Shown here: piece after piece, positions 1 to 25,814 of the stretch
Layout: each line of letters begins with the position of its first letter
Position numbering within the stretch: the first letter of the stretch is position 1
From: Dermacentor variabilis
Lineage: Eukaryota > Arthropoda > Arachnida > Ixodida > Ixodidae
DNA length: 64,000 nucleotides
Reading direction: 5' to 3'
Assembly: GCF_050947875.1 (NCBI RefSeq)
Contig: NC_134568.1
Coordinates: forward strand, 199,058,258 to 199,122,257
Position numbers and translations under genes: made by a program
Notes under the pieces: generated by a model
What the model was told of the DNA's origin: nothing
The model's input: the letters and a program-made list of their open reading frames with translations, nothing else
The model's database searches: none

Positions 1-1260
1 CCAAGTGCACAAGATCATATCGCGGACCACGCGCCATATGCTGCAGGTGCAAGAGGGAGCCGAGAAGGACGGCTGCTTGATACGCGCTGCCTTTCCGCGC
101 GCCAATCTTGGAGGTCGCGCAAGGGGGGGGGGGGGGGGGGGGCAGTGGGCTGCGTCTCCTCTTTTAGCCCGGCCGTGGCTGCGCATGGCACGGCTGAGCG
201 CATATGCGGAGATAATCTGCGGTGAGTACAAATGATGGGTGAGCCGAGAGGGCCTCATGTGCGCTGTCTTCTCCCGCGCCTAGTGTTGGAGGTCGTGTAA
301 CCTAAAGTTTCAGAGATGCGTTCAAGCGAGAGGTAGCACGAAGCAGGCTCTGGCTTCCATCTGGCTGCGTTGTGACAGCGAGTGTTTGCAGTCATCGATC
401 TGGGTCGGGATTCTCGGGCGGCCACTTTCGGTGATAGTATCACTTTGGCGAGATGAGAGCCAATGAGCTTCATTCTCGCGTTTGCGCGACCATTGTGCGC
501 ATGCGTCCAGTGCCGAAAGGACTTCTGCTTGGGCAAGTTCGTGCTTAGATTTCCTAGGTGCCACAAAATATACCTAGGAAATCCAGTGCCGATTCTCGCG
601 AAATATCGCGAAACTACGAGGGCGAATCAGAAAGTATTTGCCGCTGCTCTGAAGGTTCGAAAGTGTATTACAAGCTACAGTGCCGCCAACGTGCGTGCCT
701 GCCAATCTAAGCGCGCGCAAAGGCTCAGAGATGGGCGCTGGTGCTATTATGTTTCTCGTGTCTCAACGTCGACATAAATACCGCGGCCGATCATCGATCG
801 AATCGAAACTCTACGTACATAAGAAAATAAAATAAGTGTTTAGTATTTGTGCGCGAAGCGGGAGCGCGATAACAATGCTTAACTCAATCTCAAACAAGAC
901 CATAGTGGGCTTGAGTAATTTTTTTCAGGTTAGTGACTTATCACGAACAACACTTCATTGTGCGTTGGTTCATCCGTTCACTAAGTGACGTACTTGTATC
1001 GAACCGAGTTGCACTGGAGTGCATGTATTGAGGATGGTTGCGCTCCCTCCGAAGTAACATTTGCGAGACATGATTTTATATAGTGAAGTCATGATCGCGC
1101 AAAGAATTTCCCCGCCATGACGCAGCCGAAATTGTGGCAAGTGAAATGATGTTTTATATATAGGTCAAAATGATATGAAATGGCATTCGAGTTGCAAGTT
1201 AACGGTTTATTTTCAGCATAGGTGCATTACAGATTTGTCTTTGCAGTCACAAGTTCGTGT
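1..1260. other. No gene recognised; G20 homopolymer
   Basis: This GC-rich stretch holds only short overlapping frames on both strands, none with a recognisable domain. A run of 20 G bases lies at 123-142. I see no splice-bounded coding exon. Confidence 0.5.
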
Positions 1261-1274
1261 GCACCATTTATTAG

Positions 1275-1449
1275 CATAGAACAGTTTACACCCTTTGGAG
1301 TGCCCCTTCTGATAACGCGCGTGCCGTTCGTCACAGGAAAGTTCCGGGCTTGCAGCGATAAAGAAAGGAAATGCATTAAGGCAGATGACGATTATCTTTG
1401 TGTGGCAGAAGGGGCAAGCCAAAGGGTGTAAACTGTTCTTAGAGTGTAA
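1275..1449. mobile_element. Partial copy of palindromic TA-flanked MITE
   Basis: The stretch reads as an imperfect inverted repeat: a CACCCTTTGG block near its left end and CCAAAGGGTG near its right end. It shares long blocks with the intact copy at 26721-27031. The left terminus is lost; the right end keeps the family's CTTAGAGTGTA terminus. It is non-coding; the short frames across it are by-products of the repeat. Confidence 0.7.
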
Positions 1450-3335
1450 GCCAGCCACGGAACGGGCGGCCGACCGCACGTTTTCTTTGCGAGTGCTCCA
1501 CCGCCGCATCTTAAGCTTCGCACACTTTAAAGCTCACGCGAATTAGCACATACTACGTCTCAATTACCTATATATGAGGCTGTCGCTCGGCGGCGAACGC
1601 ACCGCGTACCACGGTTTCGGGAGAGCACGCACGCTTTTCATCGATGCCTCTGTATCGCAACTCCATGTGCACGGGCGACCGCCAACGAGGAACGCTAACA
1701 AATGAGGCAGACAAAGCTATTCTATCTAAAGAAGGCTAGTAAGTAACCATAAAAGGCAGAGTTGCTCTCCTAAGAGGAGCTTTCATGATCGAGATTGAAA
1801 TTTTGTCAAAAGGACTGCACTGAATCTTAAAAAATTCGTAATCATGTTATCGCACGCAGCCTCGTGTGCCCGCAAACTCAAGCCGGTTGGCGCACAAAAC
1901 GATTAAGCGCACCAAATACCACTAACACGACCACGTAGTGCGTATATAAACAAAGCAGACGTTGCGTTAAAATCGTGTTAAAGCGTGCAGACAAATGACA
2001 ACATGCACAGTGAACTGTGCAATATCTACTACGTTATTGCCCGCAACAAAATACACAAACCTGGCACATATTATACTATGAGAGACTCACAACTTACCTC
2101 GCATAGTCGTGTGGAGGATGTTCGTCGGCAGTTCTCTCCCGATTCGGTGAAGCCGTTCGATCTGTCGTACGGCGCATCGTATGCGACTTGCCGCATGCGG
2201 CGATTCGGGACACATGGTATGAATGTGCGAGCGGCGGGTAGCTCCGCCCAGAACCGGCGCCCTTGCGTGGAAGTTCGGAATGCTGCGTAACTTCGAACAG
2301 AAAGTGAAAGCGACTGTATTTGCACAGCTATCTTGTTTGAAACAAACGATGACAATATAAGCACGTCTATGCGAACACTGTAGAAGTGTTTCCGCAAGGC
2401 CGCGTTAGCAGTATTGGATCCAATGACAGCCGCCGATGGCCAGGAGCCGGCAGGCATAGCTAGCTGGGCCATCGAATCCGACGCCGGTGGCGCTTGCAGC
2501 TCGTATAACATGTACACAGGCTCAACATGTACACAGTTATGTCACGCTTAAATTGCAGCACATTTAATTTCATTGGCGCCGACAGAAGCGAACGAGCATG
2601 CCAGGCGAGCTTGCGATCGCTGGGAGACGATGTAGGCCTAGCTCGCCGGCCGCATATCCGGGGCCGAGGGTCCTTGCGATGCGTCCGCAGCTCGTAATAA
2701 AGCGCCTAAATTCGTCAGCACAATCAATGCCTGACCATTTATGTTTCGCTTAAGTGAAAATACGGTTAGTTTTCCCGGTGCCGTTAGCAGCGATGAGTAA
2801 GCACTCCAGTCAGGCGAGCCGCTTCGTATACAGACGATTGCTGGCGCGTCTGCGCTGACCGCGTCCGAGTAGAAATCTACGCCAAGGATTTACTATTTCG
2901 CACAACGTTTTATAACACCCACTATTTCGAGGTCACTTTATTCTAGAAGTTATTTCGTGTCAGAAACAGACTGTAGCCGATTTATGTGCCGCCGTCAGCG
3001 GCGAAAGAGGCCCGCGTTTCGACCAGGCAGAGAAAAAAAAAAGAAGACATGGAGCGGCGAGGCGCCCGATCGCCGGCCCCGCCCCGCCGGGTCTACCACG
3101 TGGCCATGACGTTCACGCTACCGGCGCTGTCATTGGCTGTGGTCGTCCGACCGATGCGGCGGTCGCACGACAATACAGCAAGTTGGTCGCATATATGCGC
3201 GGCGTGCGATTCGGCGCCGCGTGCGGCGGATTTGGTTGAGGACTTGTTGAGTGCGGCTGCCGATGCGAATGGTCGTACGACCGATCGCACCCAAAACCAC
3301 ACCATGTGTCTCGCGCTTAACCCGTCGCGCTTACT
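1450..3335. other. No gene recognised
   Basis: No exon with splice signals and a known domain is visible. A short motif near 2170-2200 (CGGCGCATCGTATGCGACTT) recurs in similar form near 3878, so part of this GC-rich DNA is dispersed repeat. Confidence 0.4.
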
Positions 3336-3420
3336 GGACGGTATCGCGAATAGTTTCTTGCTTTTGCTAAAACTATATTGGCATCCGAAGGCCCAGCAGG
3401 TCATGGTCACAGAAAATGGC
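3335..3420 (-). pseudogene. THAP-like zinc-finger fragment (transposon remnant)
   Basis: Read on the minus strand from an ATG, this gives MTCWAFGCQYSFSKSKKLFA, which looks like the first half of a THAP C2CH finger: Cys, a short spacer, Gly-Cys, then a basic stretch before Phe. The second half, with the distal Cys-x2-His, is not found in frame. THAP fingers are DNA-binding modules found in transposases and in host regulators. No other domain follows, so I read this as a degraded transposon or exon fragment. A chance resemblance is possible. Confidence 0.35.
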
Positions 3421-4972
3421 GTGAAGCGGCGTCGCACTTGCCACAAAACTTCCTTCAAGGTGTTCACAAAATCAAAACAACACAGAATAGGAATCGAAGG
3501 AACAGCGCCAACAACCGGCGCTTCTCGAGCAGAAATGGCACTGAAGCGTGACTGTAAACAAACGAAGCCGGCGCAAGGGGCCACGTGATGCCATTAGGGC
3601 AATAGCGACGCGGCGACGGCTTTGGCCAGAGCGCTCGAGGAGGAGGCGGCGTTCTTCAAAGCGTGGCACTACTTTACGAAGTTTAAGGGGCTTTACGCTA
3701 ACCTGGCCCCCTCCCCTCCTACTCCTAGCACGCGCACATCTCCCTGCTCCCTCAACCTCTGCCTCCCCCCCTGCACGCCCAAGAAAACGGGACGCATCTT
3801 CGCCCCCCTCCTCGCTTGTGCGAGCCGTCTCACCGCACACTGCAGCTCGCATGTTTTCCCTCGCACCTACAACATACGGCGCATCGTATCGCACTTGGAC
3901 TTTATGCGGAACCTCACGGCGACGCCGACGGTAGAAATTCCTCTGGATTGTCCATATAATTACTATTTCAATGCAATCTAGAGTAATTGGCAGAAATGAT
4001 TGCGCAAATAAATGTACAGTAAATGATTCTGAAAATTATGCCCCTTGTGTATTTTAGGTTCGGTGGTTCACAATTGACAACTTAAAAGCGATTTATGGAA
4101 AACACTGTTCTTGCTCACAAAAGAAACATTGTCTCCTAAGCTAACAACCTTTTTTGCTGCCAGAGCTTGCTCAATTGTTTTAATGTACGTACGTGTCTAA
4201 TGCATCTACTGAACCACATAAGTTTTCTCTAGAAGATTTCTGTTAATAACCAATTTCCCTTCGAAAATTACCTTATTGGGATGTCAGTGTATAAAATTTC
4301 ATTTTGAACTGCTGGAATGCTATCGTTTTAGATCAGTCAAAAACCCGCATTGCGAACAAATAATATTTGACAGAAGTTTCAACGGTCTAATGCATTATAG
4401 TTATTTTGTTAATGTTCCTTGACCGGAGTACACAAAAATATATATAAAAGCTTACAATATTCCAAAACTACTCAATATTTTAAAAATATAACTCGGCATG
4501 GAAAATAAGGTATGCCATTGCCTTAAGCACCTGCAAATTTTAGGAATTTTCGATCGAGAGAAAGTTTAGGAAAAGCACAAAAGAATAAGTTCAGAAGAAC
4601 CAGGCTAACAGCGATGCCAGACGTTTTATAGAACGACGCGGACGAAAATGAAGTGTAAATGCTAATTAACTTTGAGCAAGAAAACCACGCAGCACGTAAG
4701 TGCGAAACCCTCTTTTAAAGTTAGAATAAAAATACAGATGGCTGTACATCCGTAAACACTTGTAAGGTTGAAACGTTAAAAAAGATTGTTGCAGTATTGA
4801 GTTGAGAGAGTGCACTCTCGGTCCTAACCTGTCCGTCTGCGCGCGTCTACGTGAGTGAAGTGGAACGACCGAGGTACGTCTCGGGTTTTCCCGCTCTTTG
4901 TCTCGAAGGACCATTGCGTGAGCGGTGCCAAGACTTCCTTCTAAGTTCGACCAGCACTTCAAGAACAAGATC
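3421..4972. other. Region upstream of the cenH3 candidate
   Basis: No exon is recognised. The first part is GC-rich and the part from about 3990 is AT-rich. A perfect 14-base palindrome GAGAGTGCACTCTC lies at 4806-4819, 154 bases before the proposed start codon. The promoter should lie here, but I see no TATA box or other decisive motif. Confidence 0.4.
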
Positions 4973-18487
<13,515 letters not shown>

Positions 18488-18649
18488 AGGCATTGTTTTG
18501 TTCTTATGTTTAGGTGCAAATTGCACATTATAAAGGATTTTTGTCAAGCTAAAACATCAAAGGCTTAACAGTGTAACTTAGCTGCAAAGCACACCACTTA
18601 AAAAATGGGCAGCCTTTTTGTAGCCAAATGCCTTTGTGCCTAAGCCTCA

Positions 18650-18800
18650 AGGCAGAAGCATAGCATTGTGCTATTAAGCACATGATTGCAGGTTCAAGTT
18701 CCGACTACAGCAGCTGCATTCTGATGAGAGCAGAATGCAATGCTCCAGTGATGTGCTGTGGGTGCACATTAAAGAACCCTAAGTGGTGGAAATCGCAATT
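18650..18800 (+). mobile_element. tRNA-derived SINE, divergent copy
   Basis: A B-box-like GGTTCAAGTTCCG and the family block GGGTGCACATTAAAGAACCC, followed by TAAGTGGTGGAAAT, mark a worn Ruka-like copy. The 3' third is lost. Confidence 0.5.
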
Positions 18801-18819
18801 TCTCCCAAAAAATACATAG

Positions 18820-20240
18820 TTAGATTTGTAGGATTCCTCAACTAACCAAAAAGCTCCTCAGCAAGTTTGGTTGCTATCTGCATGGTATAAAACAAGAAAA
18901 GGATATTTTTTCACATGATGGTGGCGCTCGCTTGTCGTTGAAAGCACTTGCGAATGCTGTTCTCAAAACATGGCCTCAGAGCATGAGAGAAACTAGATGC
19001 AGAATGGATGCCCTCTTTTGAACAGCTCTTTGCACTTTTTATCCATAACAGACCTATCAAGGCTGCAGCATAACACACAGAAAAAGTGCCAGAGAAAAGT
19101 AATATTTTTGGCTGTGGCGAGCTGTGATTGAGTGTCAAAGTGTAACTGACTCAGATTGGTAGATTACGATCGAATTACAATCAGTGGTTACTCGGAGTAC
19201 AATCAGCACAAAGCCCTGCTTGATGCCAGCAAGCCATCGGAGCCATGAACCCACCTTCCAGCCTTTAGTAGCAATACTGCGAAAAAAAAGCTAGTGTGTC
19301 TCTGTACAATAGGCTCAGTAAGCCAGAGCTCTTCGACCGATGTTCAAGGACATGGACATGGAATGCGAATGAATTATTGAATGCATTACTATGGAAGAGG
19401 TGCCCAAGGACGGAGTTCACATCCCTAAGAACAGGGGAGACTGCAGAAACTTTGGCTGTGCTAGAGTTCAATTAGGGTGCATGCGCCATCAAGAGAGTGC
19501 TCGAGAAGCTGGAGCTGTACTATTGAGCCCAGGCACAGAAGCACTTTCAGCAAGCAAACAAGGATTTCACGAGCACAGACAAGGGAACTGGACAGCTCTA
19601 AAGCTGAAAAAAAAAAAGAAAACTAAGTGATTGCCACCAGGCAGCGTCTTAATGAAGAAGAGGGCTTAAGTAATGTAGCAAGCGCCCTTGATTAATCACT
19701 ATTCACCATAAAGTAATGTAGCATGTTCTGCAACCTTTGAACTGATTTTTCTCTGTTTGCATTTGTTGGCAGAACACTTTTACGAAAATACAAATTACGT
19801 TGCCAAAACCTGATTTAAAAATAGTTTCTAGACTGAAATTTTATCAAGTACAAGATGAGGTACCTTTTACGTTTTACAACACACATGAAAATATCAGATA
19901 TTTGACATGTGGTAACACAAAGACAAACTTGGTTTTCAAGTGATGAGGTTTTTACAGAAATTGCATAAATAAAAAGTGGCTGCCCTTGTCCAGCACTGAA
20001 GACAACCTAGAAAGTATATATTCAAAGATTATCTCTATTATTTTTGAAATTAGTTTTTCTGAGCTGACACATTGAACTGCTCAATATGGTGACCATAATT
20101 TTTTTTTTTGTTTCCGCTAAGGTGATGAAATTTAAAATGTTTCCTAATGACAAGAATACATTTAACATAAATCACTCCACAATAATATTTCATTAAAATC
20201 AGTTAATCAGTTCAAAAGTTGACCCTTCAGCCCTTATATA
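18820..20240 (+). repeat. Dispersed repeat, copy 2 (about 1.4 kb)
   Basis: Same family and orientation as 13060-14130, longer and more diverged. It follows the cenH3 candidate; the short frames in it are not conserved between the two copies. Confidence 0.55.
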
Positions 20241-20996
20241 GGCCCTTATATGGAATAGGGCCTTATATTCAACGGCTTTGAATTTCTGTAGCTTTTTCAT
20301 CTAGTGGACTCCATTCTATGGCCACTGGTATTGCGGCCATTCTTGGCCAATTGCCAAAAATTGGTATGTGCTACTATAAGACAAGGGGTATAGAAGCTTG
20401 AAATGTATTTACATATGTGTTGCACTTCTCACTGCATACAATTCACCTCATCATTCTTCGCTCAACAAGTATCGTACATTGCCTTCATCCTCATGGCATC
20501 ACTGTGCTGACGTCTCACATTGTGCATCTGTCTGCTTTTGTCTTTGCATTTCGTCAGCCACGCAAGTGACGCAAGTGATCAGCACCTAAGCACAAAAGGA
20601 GTGGCAACATCTACTTCAGAAAAAATGGCTTGTTATTGCTGTTAAACAAATTTTACAATTATGGCCTAGCCCCATCATACTGTCACACTGTTAAATATAA
20701 TAATTTCCATCTTGAGACATTGGCAGCACGCATTACGATGCATGCTTTCCTATTAAAGGGTGCATACCAACTCTTTGAAATAATTACATGCTAACGGTCG
20801 GTAAAATACACCATACCTTAATCATAGTTTGATAATCAGTCGATTGGGCCCCGAAAATGTTTTTACACTTAATTTTTTTTTACACCATTGTTGCTTCAAT
20901 GACTCTTTTGTTTCAAACATGCATAAAATGTTTCTGTGTGTGCTGCTTTCATGTGATAAAACTGAATATGCCTGTATATGAAAGTTGTTTCTCTGG
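20241..20996. other. No gene recognised
   Basis: AT-rich intergenic sequence. I see no coding exon, RNA gene or clear transposon terminus. Confidence 0.4.
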
Positions 20997-21001
20997 ATTA
21001 G

Positions 21002-21804
21002 ACAGGGTGTTTCACGTAACTTGAAACAAGGATTTAAAGGAAGTCGTTAACCCCAGCTCGGTGACACCAACAAGATATGGTTTGCCGTCATGTAGCACTC
21101 CTCAATATATTTGCATTCTGCTTAGTTAGTTAATTAACTGAAATCAATTATACAAAATTTTTATATTCACTTTAGGGCCAAGTGCGTTTCGTTACGTTGT
21201 ATAGGGGGTGCAGGAATGACAGATTCTTTTCAGCATTTAAAGAAAACTCACGAAATATGAAATAAAACCATGTGACTGTGCTCATGCGCTATCGTATTGC
21301 AGCGCTATCGTATTACAGCGCTCTCAACCGTGCTTCGAGCCTATCACTTATCGGTGACGATGGCGCTTCCTTTCAGTGTGGCACCATCAAAGATGTTGAC
21401 ATACTGTTAAGCTAATGCCTAGAGCCACGGCCGCTTTGCCACGGTCTGCACGCACGGTTCTTTCGCTCGCAGCACTGTTAAGAGCGTTGCAATACGATAG
21501 CACATAACTGCAGTTACATGGTTTGATTTTATATTTCGCAGGCTTTCTTTAAATGCAGAAAAAAAAAAATCGCCATACAGCATGTACTTTGCCACAAAAA
21601 AATTCGATTAGTCGTTTCTGAATCCCCTCTACAACGTAACGAAATGCACTTGACCCTAAAGTGAATATTCAATATTTTGCATTAATGATCTTAGGAAATA
21701 CTGTAAGGAGTGCCACATGACAGCATGCCATGTCATTGGTTTCATTCAGCTGCAGTTAACCACTTTGTTTAAATCCTTGGTTCAAGTTACGTGGAACACC
21801 CAGT
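21002..21804. mobile_element. Fold-back transposon (803 bp) with 5-bp target duplication
   Basis: The two halves are long inverted repeats: ACAGGGTGTTTCACGTAAC at the left pairs with GTTACGTGGAACACCCAGT at the right, and the similarity continues inward for roughly 300 bases per arm (for instance the AACGTAACGAAA block and its complement). It is flanked by identical ATTAG at 20997-21001 and 21805-21809, which fixes both ends. There is no transposase frame. Confidence 0.9.
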
Positions 21805-22122
21805 ATTAGTATGCATAGTGTGCAATGAATTTACGGAAATAATTTTTCCATCTGTTAACATTTTGTTTAGTAGTGTTTCTCCGTGATGCTGCCCACTATA
21901 GGGGCTATTGTCTTGTCAAGCTACTGTCTGATGCAGCTTTTTGCAACCGCCCTTTTCTTGTATTTCAAGGATAAATAAATGAGAGTTGATTTGATACATC
22001 CCTTTATTTGGAATTTCTCTGTTAAAATGAAGTAACAAATGCATTATTTTTATGAGCTTTCAAATTATAAAATCAATATTTAATGCTTTGCTCCCACTGT
22101 TCATTCAACATGGCTAGAAATG

Positions 22123-22154
22123 CTCTGCATGACGTCACCTGACGTCATGCAGAG
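22123..22154. promoter_or_regulatory. 15-bp palindrome with two CRE octamers
   Basis: CTCTGCATGACGTCA, a CC spacer, then the exact inverse. It contains TGACGTCA twice (22130-22137 and 22140-22147), the consensus CREB/ATF site. There is no gene nearby to tie it to. It could equally be the centre of an old inverted repeat. Confidence 0.5.
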
Positions 22155-24429
22155 GATCTTCTTTCAGGCAATATGAGGTAACTTATGTTAAGTGTCCATG
22201 GGATGTTCCTGATATGTCCACATTCACTCAACATTAAAAAACATCTGAATGCGTATAGCTTTGAATGTACATAGGACGTCTTTGGTGCAGTCAGCGCCAA
22301 AATGTATAGACTGCAGCATCCGAGATAAAGATTGTTACAACTTAGTATTCCGATTTCCAGTCTGTACTACTATATGCAAACAGTACATAGTGTAATTTTA
22401 CCAACTAGTCACCAACTACTTGGAAATTTGTTTTCTGTCCCCAAGGTCAGTAAAGTTTTGATGCTTATGACACATTTAGATACCATCTAAAACCAATGAA
22501 TCCTGGGCATTCAGATAAAATCAAACTTTAAAAAGAAATACTCATTCAGATTTTTCAGTGCTCCACACACTTTGAACGTAGACAGACATTTGCTAGCCAT
22601 GATCAGTGACATATTTCACCTGTACTCAGATAGCCTCAAGTCCCAAAATTTCATTCTAGAATCTGCTAATTAATGTAAATTCTGTATTTTTTCCAACCCA
22701 AGGTACTTTACTTTCTCTGCTGCTGCTTTTCTTTCCCTCAAAAAATTTCACTCATATTTGCATCAATTAGTACAATTCAATCGGTTAACATTAGTTTGTT
22801 AAGATTTATGAAAACTAATGGAGGAACGTGAAAGGATGGATATAGTAAAAGTATTGAACCAGAAGATCACATACCATAAATCGCAACTTGTGCCCCCATT
22901 TATTTGTCCAAACGTGGTACGACCGGTCTAAGCATAGCATCCTACAATTTACATCCATGTCTTCAACTGGTCTGCGTCCCAATTCAGGGTGTCTATTAAG
23001 TTGACATTTCCAAATTTCCTGACTTTTCCAGGTTTTCTCTGAGTGCGTTTGCAAAATTCCCTGGGTGACGCAGAACTATATGTTTTATGCCAAGACGGGC
23101 TGAAACCAAGTCACCTGATGCTGTCACTCTCTAGTAAGCATATGAAAAAAAAAAATGTAAAGAAACCTGACTTAATCCGTTGTGAATACTAAGGAGTAGT
23201 GTTTATTTTATTCAATAAGAGAATAGAAGGGAGGTCTGGTTAGTAAAATGCACAGCAAATGAACTGTCTTCAAAAAAAAAAAAAAAATACAAATCGAGTC
23301 GGACATTCTCAAATAAGAATAAAAAGGAGATTCATACAGAAGAAAATATTTTCATATATGCGCTATTTATATCAACTGATAGCAGGCTCAGTGGTATGAG
23401 GCCCGAACTTTGTCACAATTGAGATTCTCTCTCAATAGCTCATAAGTCAACCTCAGTTGTCCTGACATACTCTCAGCCCGCGCACGACACCTCACTGTTG
23501 TGTTTCACTGCTTTAAAGAGTATTTTTGTTTGGATGAGGAACACCTGCATCTCGGCATCAGCCAACACTTAGTTTCTTGAGCTCAAGCTCCTTCAAAATG
23601 GCAGCAGCACGCTTCCTTTCCCCTTCATTCCTCAGTGCGTAGGTTCTTTCTGTTCTCGTCCTCCTTCTGCCGCTCGTTCGCCCCACGGACCATTTGAAGC
23701 ATCCTCTTGGTCAGTTGTACAGTCAACGTCCGATTTTTCGAGCTGCCTAGGGGCTGCAACGACATACGAAAAATCGGCCAGTTGTAAAAAATTAATGCAT
23801 GTCTTCTTTTACTGCCCTCAATGGCTCAAACCACCACAGGCACATTCAAAAAAGCTCTGAAGGCCTGTTGTACACGTATTAGGCATATCGGTGCTCATAC
23901 TGCGACAGGAGATACCGGGTGCACGCGAGTATAATTAAGGAATACATACTGTGTCTTGTGGCAATAGCCCCTTCCCACACTTGCTTTGCTTCACCGCAAT
24001 ACTTTTGCATATGCTTCACCAAGATTTCTGTACAGAATCAAAGCTGACTTTCGGGAACCGGCATTATGCAACGCATTGTGCTTTCCGCGCTTCGAAGCCA
24101 ATCGCGAGGACTTCTGACAGCGGCGAATTCTTTCAATGAAAAACACAGCACCCAACGGCAAGATTAAGCTTAAAGGGAAGCTGAAAGGTTTTCCAGAACA
24201 AATGAGTGAACATGTGTACATAATGGTTTTCAACCCTCCGAATTCGAATATCGCATCGAAATTGAGCTAAAGAAAGCGCAAATATATTTTATTTCGACAA
24301 AAAGTGCAGCAGCGGACACGCAGCTCGCGCGTCTCGTTTCCGCCTGTGATTGGTCGGGCGCCTCGTGACGTCAGCTCTAGTGACCGACCGCTGCCGCTAC
24401 ACATGAAGCGCGGAGCTAGGTAGTTTGGT

Positions 24430-24660
24430 GCTGTAATGGAAAATTAAGAGAGACTGCGTTTTTCCGAGGAGTTTGGCGTTACTCCCTACATGTACGAGCC
24501 GATTGCGAAGAGCCGGCCTCTCGAAGAAGCAAACGATGCTGGTGCGAGCAGTGCTTTCGACGCGAACGAAAGTGAAGTCTTGGGATCTCCTCGTGTTGGA
24601 AATGCTCTTTGGCGAGTATGTTTTTTGCAAAGCGATCTAGTGATCTCACCGATCTAGTGA
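24430..24660 (+). pseudogene. Gene fragment resembling P2X7-like C-terminal proteins
   Basis: After a stop-containing start, the frame reads FGVTPYMYEPIAKSRPLEE, an acidic segment, then SPRVGNALW. From memory of the family, (P)Y-x-F/Y-EP followed by a GNxxW motif resembles the proteins labelled P2X purinoceptor 7-like in invertebrate genomes, where a Cys-rich core follows. That core is not intact here. It is a fragment with at least one stop. Moderate to low certainty. Confidence 0.35.
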
Positions 24661-25101
24661 GCTCGTTTCCGGTCAAACAACTGTAGTGTTGTGTTCCTGC
24701 ATGCCTCCTCGTGGAACGCAAGCGGGGATGCGATTGTCGGCATTTGTACGCTGTCCAAAGCTGTCGGCAATCTACAAAGACTGTTTAAACGCGTGAAAAG
24801 CTTCCCGGTTCATGCAGTACGTGTAGTGACCTTCATCTGTGCGCCATCCGCACACTACTCGTAACCGAAGTCTTAAAGGCGGCGAATTCCGTCGGCTACG
24901 TGAGACGGTCGGTTTCTTGCTTTGCGCGAGAGAAGGGGGGAGCGTAGCGTCCTGGCGTGCGCCGGCTTTCCAGCACATGCTAACTCTACATTTGCACTGC
25001 GTTATGGGAGCTGCATGCAGGCTCACGAAACCTGCGTCAAGGGCGGGAGATAAACATGCACCTTCCGTTCAGCGTGCTAACACGAAGGAGCTCGCAGTAA
25101 A

Positions 25102-25416
25102 TCAAAATCCAGGTTTGGGCGAGTTCGTGTGTACGCTCCTTGTGTACGCGAACACTGACGGCACTGCGCCGGGCCTTAGACGAGCCAACTTGACTGGCAA
25201 ACCCAACGCACATTTTAATGATAAATTCTCGTGATAATCGTCGTCACGGAAGTGGTTGGAGCACAGCACTGTTGTTCTTGAGGGCTTGAAATTCTTTCGC
25301 TTCACAGCAGCCTCCCACTTCGTTAAAAGCTTCTTGTCTTGTGGGAAGCAATGGAAGACAACATCGTCGCGGCCGCTGGTGCTTGTGCAACCGTAGGCTG
25401 CACAGAAAGCCGGCAT
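25102..25416 (-). CDS. THAP-domain zinc-finger exon inside a transposon
   Basis: The frame opens [20 protein letters not shown], then [14 protein letters not shown] and VLCSNHF. These supply the THAP C2CH ligands (Cys5, Cys10, then Cys-x2-His), the conserved Trp, and the AVPTMF-like AVPSVF at the end of the domain. THAP is a sequence-specific DNA-binding finger of about 90 residues; the length fits. The 104-codon frame ends soon after the domain, so it is a lone domain or a first exon. It lies within the TTAA-flanked element 24170-25812, so it is probably element-borne. Whether it is expressed is unknown. Confidence 0.75.
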   Translation of the reverse strand: MPAFCAAYGCTSTSGRDDVVFHCFPQDKKLLTKWEAAVKRKNFKPSRTTVLCSNHFRDDDYHENLSLKCALGLPVKLARLRPGAVPSVFAYTRSVHTNSPKPGF

Positions 25417-25814
25417 GATCGGCCCACCACTTCAGTTGATGCTGCGCACGTTGACTACCACTCTACATACACGCAGACGCACCAACAAAGGAATGCAGGG
25501 TCGATCGAAGCAGATTACGATGGCACGCACGCAGAAACAAGCACGGTCAGGCACGGTCGCGCAGGCTGCGAAGGAACAAAACACTAGAGTTGACGTCACA
25601 ACACCGCGGTTTCCGGTCTCCGCTCGCATCGTCAGCGTCAGCAGCAGCGCGCGGGATTCGACGGGGGGCAGAGCTACAGTGCAATTTTAACCAACGATTA
25701 CGTCGCTCCTAATTGAAAAAAAAAACCCAAATTTTACCTACATGGTTTATAAGGTTCCCGCATCCGTATATGAGCGTCTTATTGAATTCGACACTCTTCA
25801 GCTTCTCTTTAAGA

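Larger units (their letters stand above)
24170..25812. mobile_element. TTAA-flanked, piggyBac-type non-autonomous element
   Basis: AGGGAAGCTGAA (24174-24185) and the complement of AGAGAAGCTGAA (25797-25808) are near-perfect TIRs, each bordered by TTAA (24170-24173 and 25809-25812), the piggyBac target. There is no transposase. The interior carries a THAP exon on the minus strand and a second protein fragment on the plus strand. Attribution to piggyBac rests on TTAA plus TIR only. Confidence 0.75.

Noticed and set aside
2986..3588. 200-codon + frame, the longest on its strand in the left part
   Set aside because: Low-complexity composition, no domain; the opposite strand carries the THAP-like fragment.
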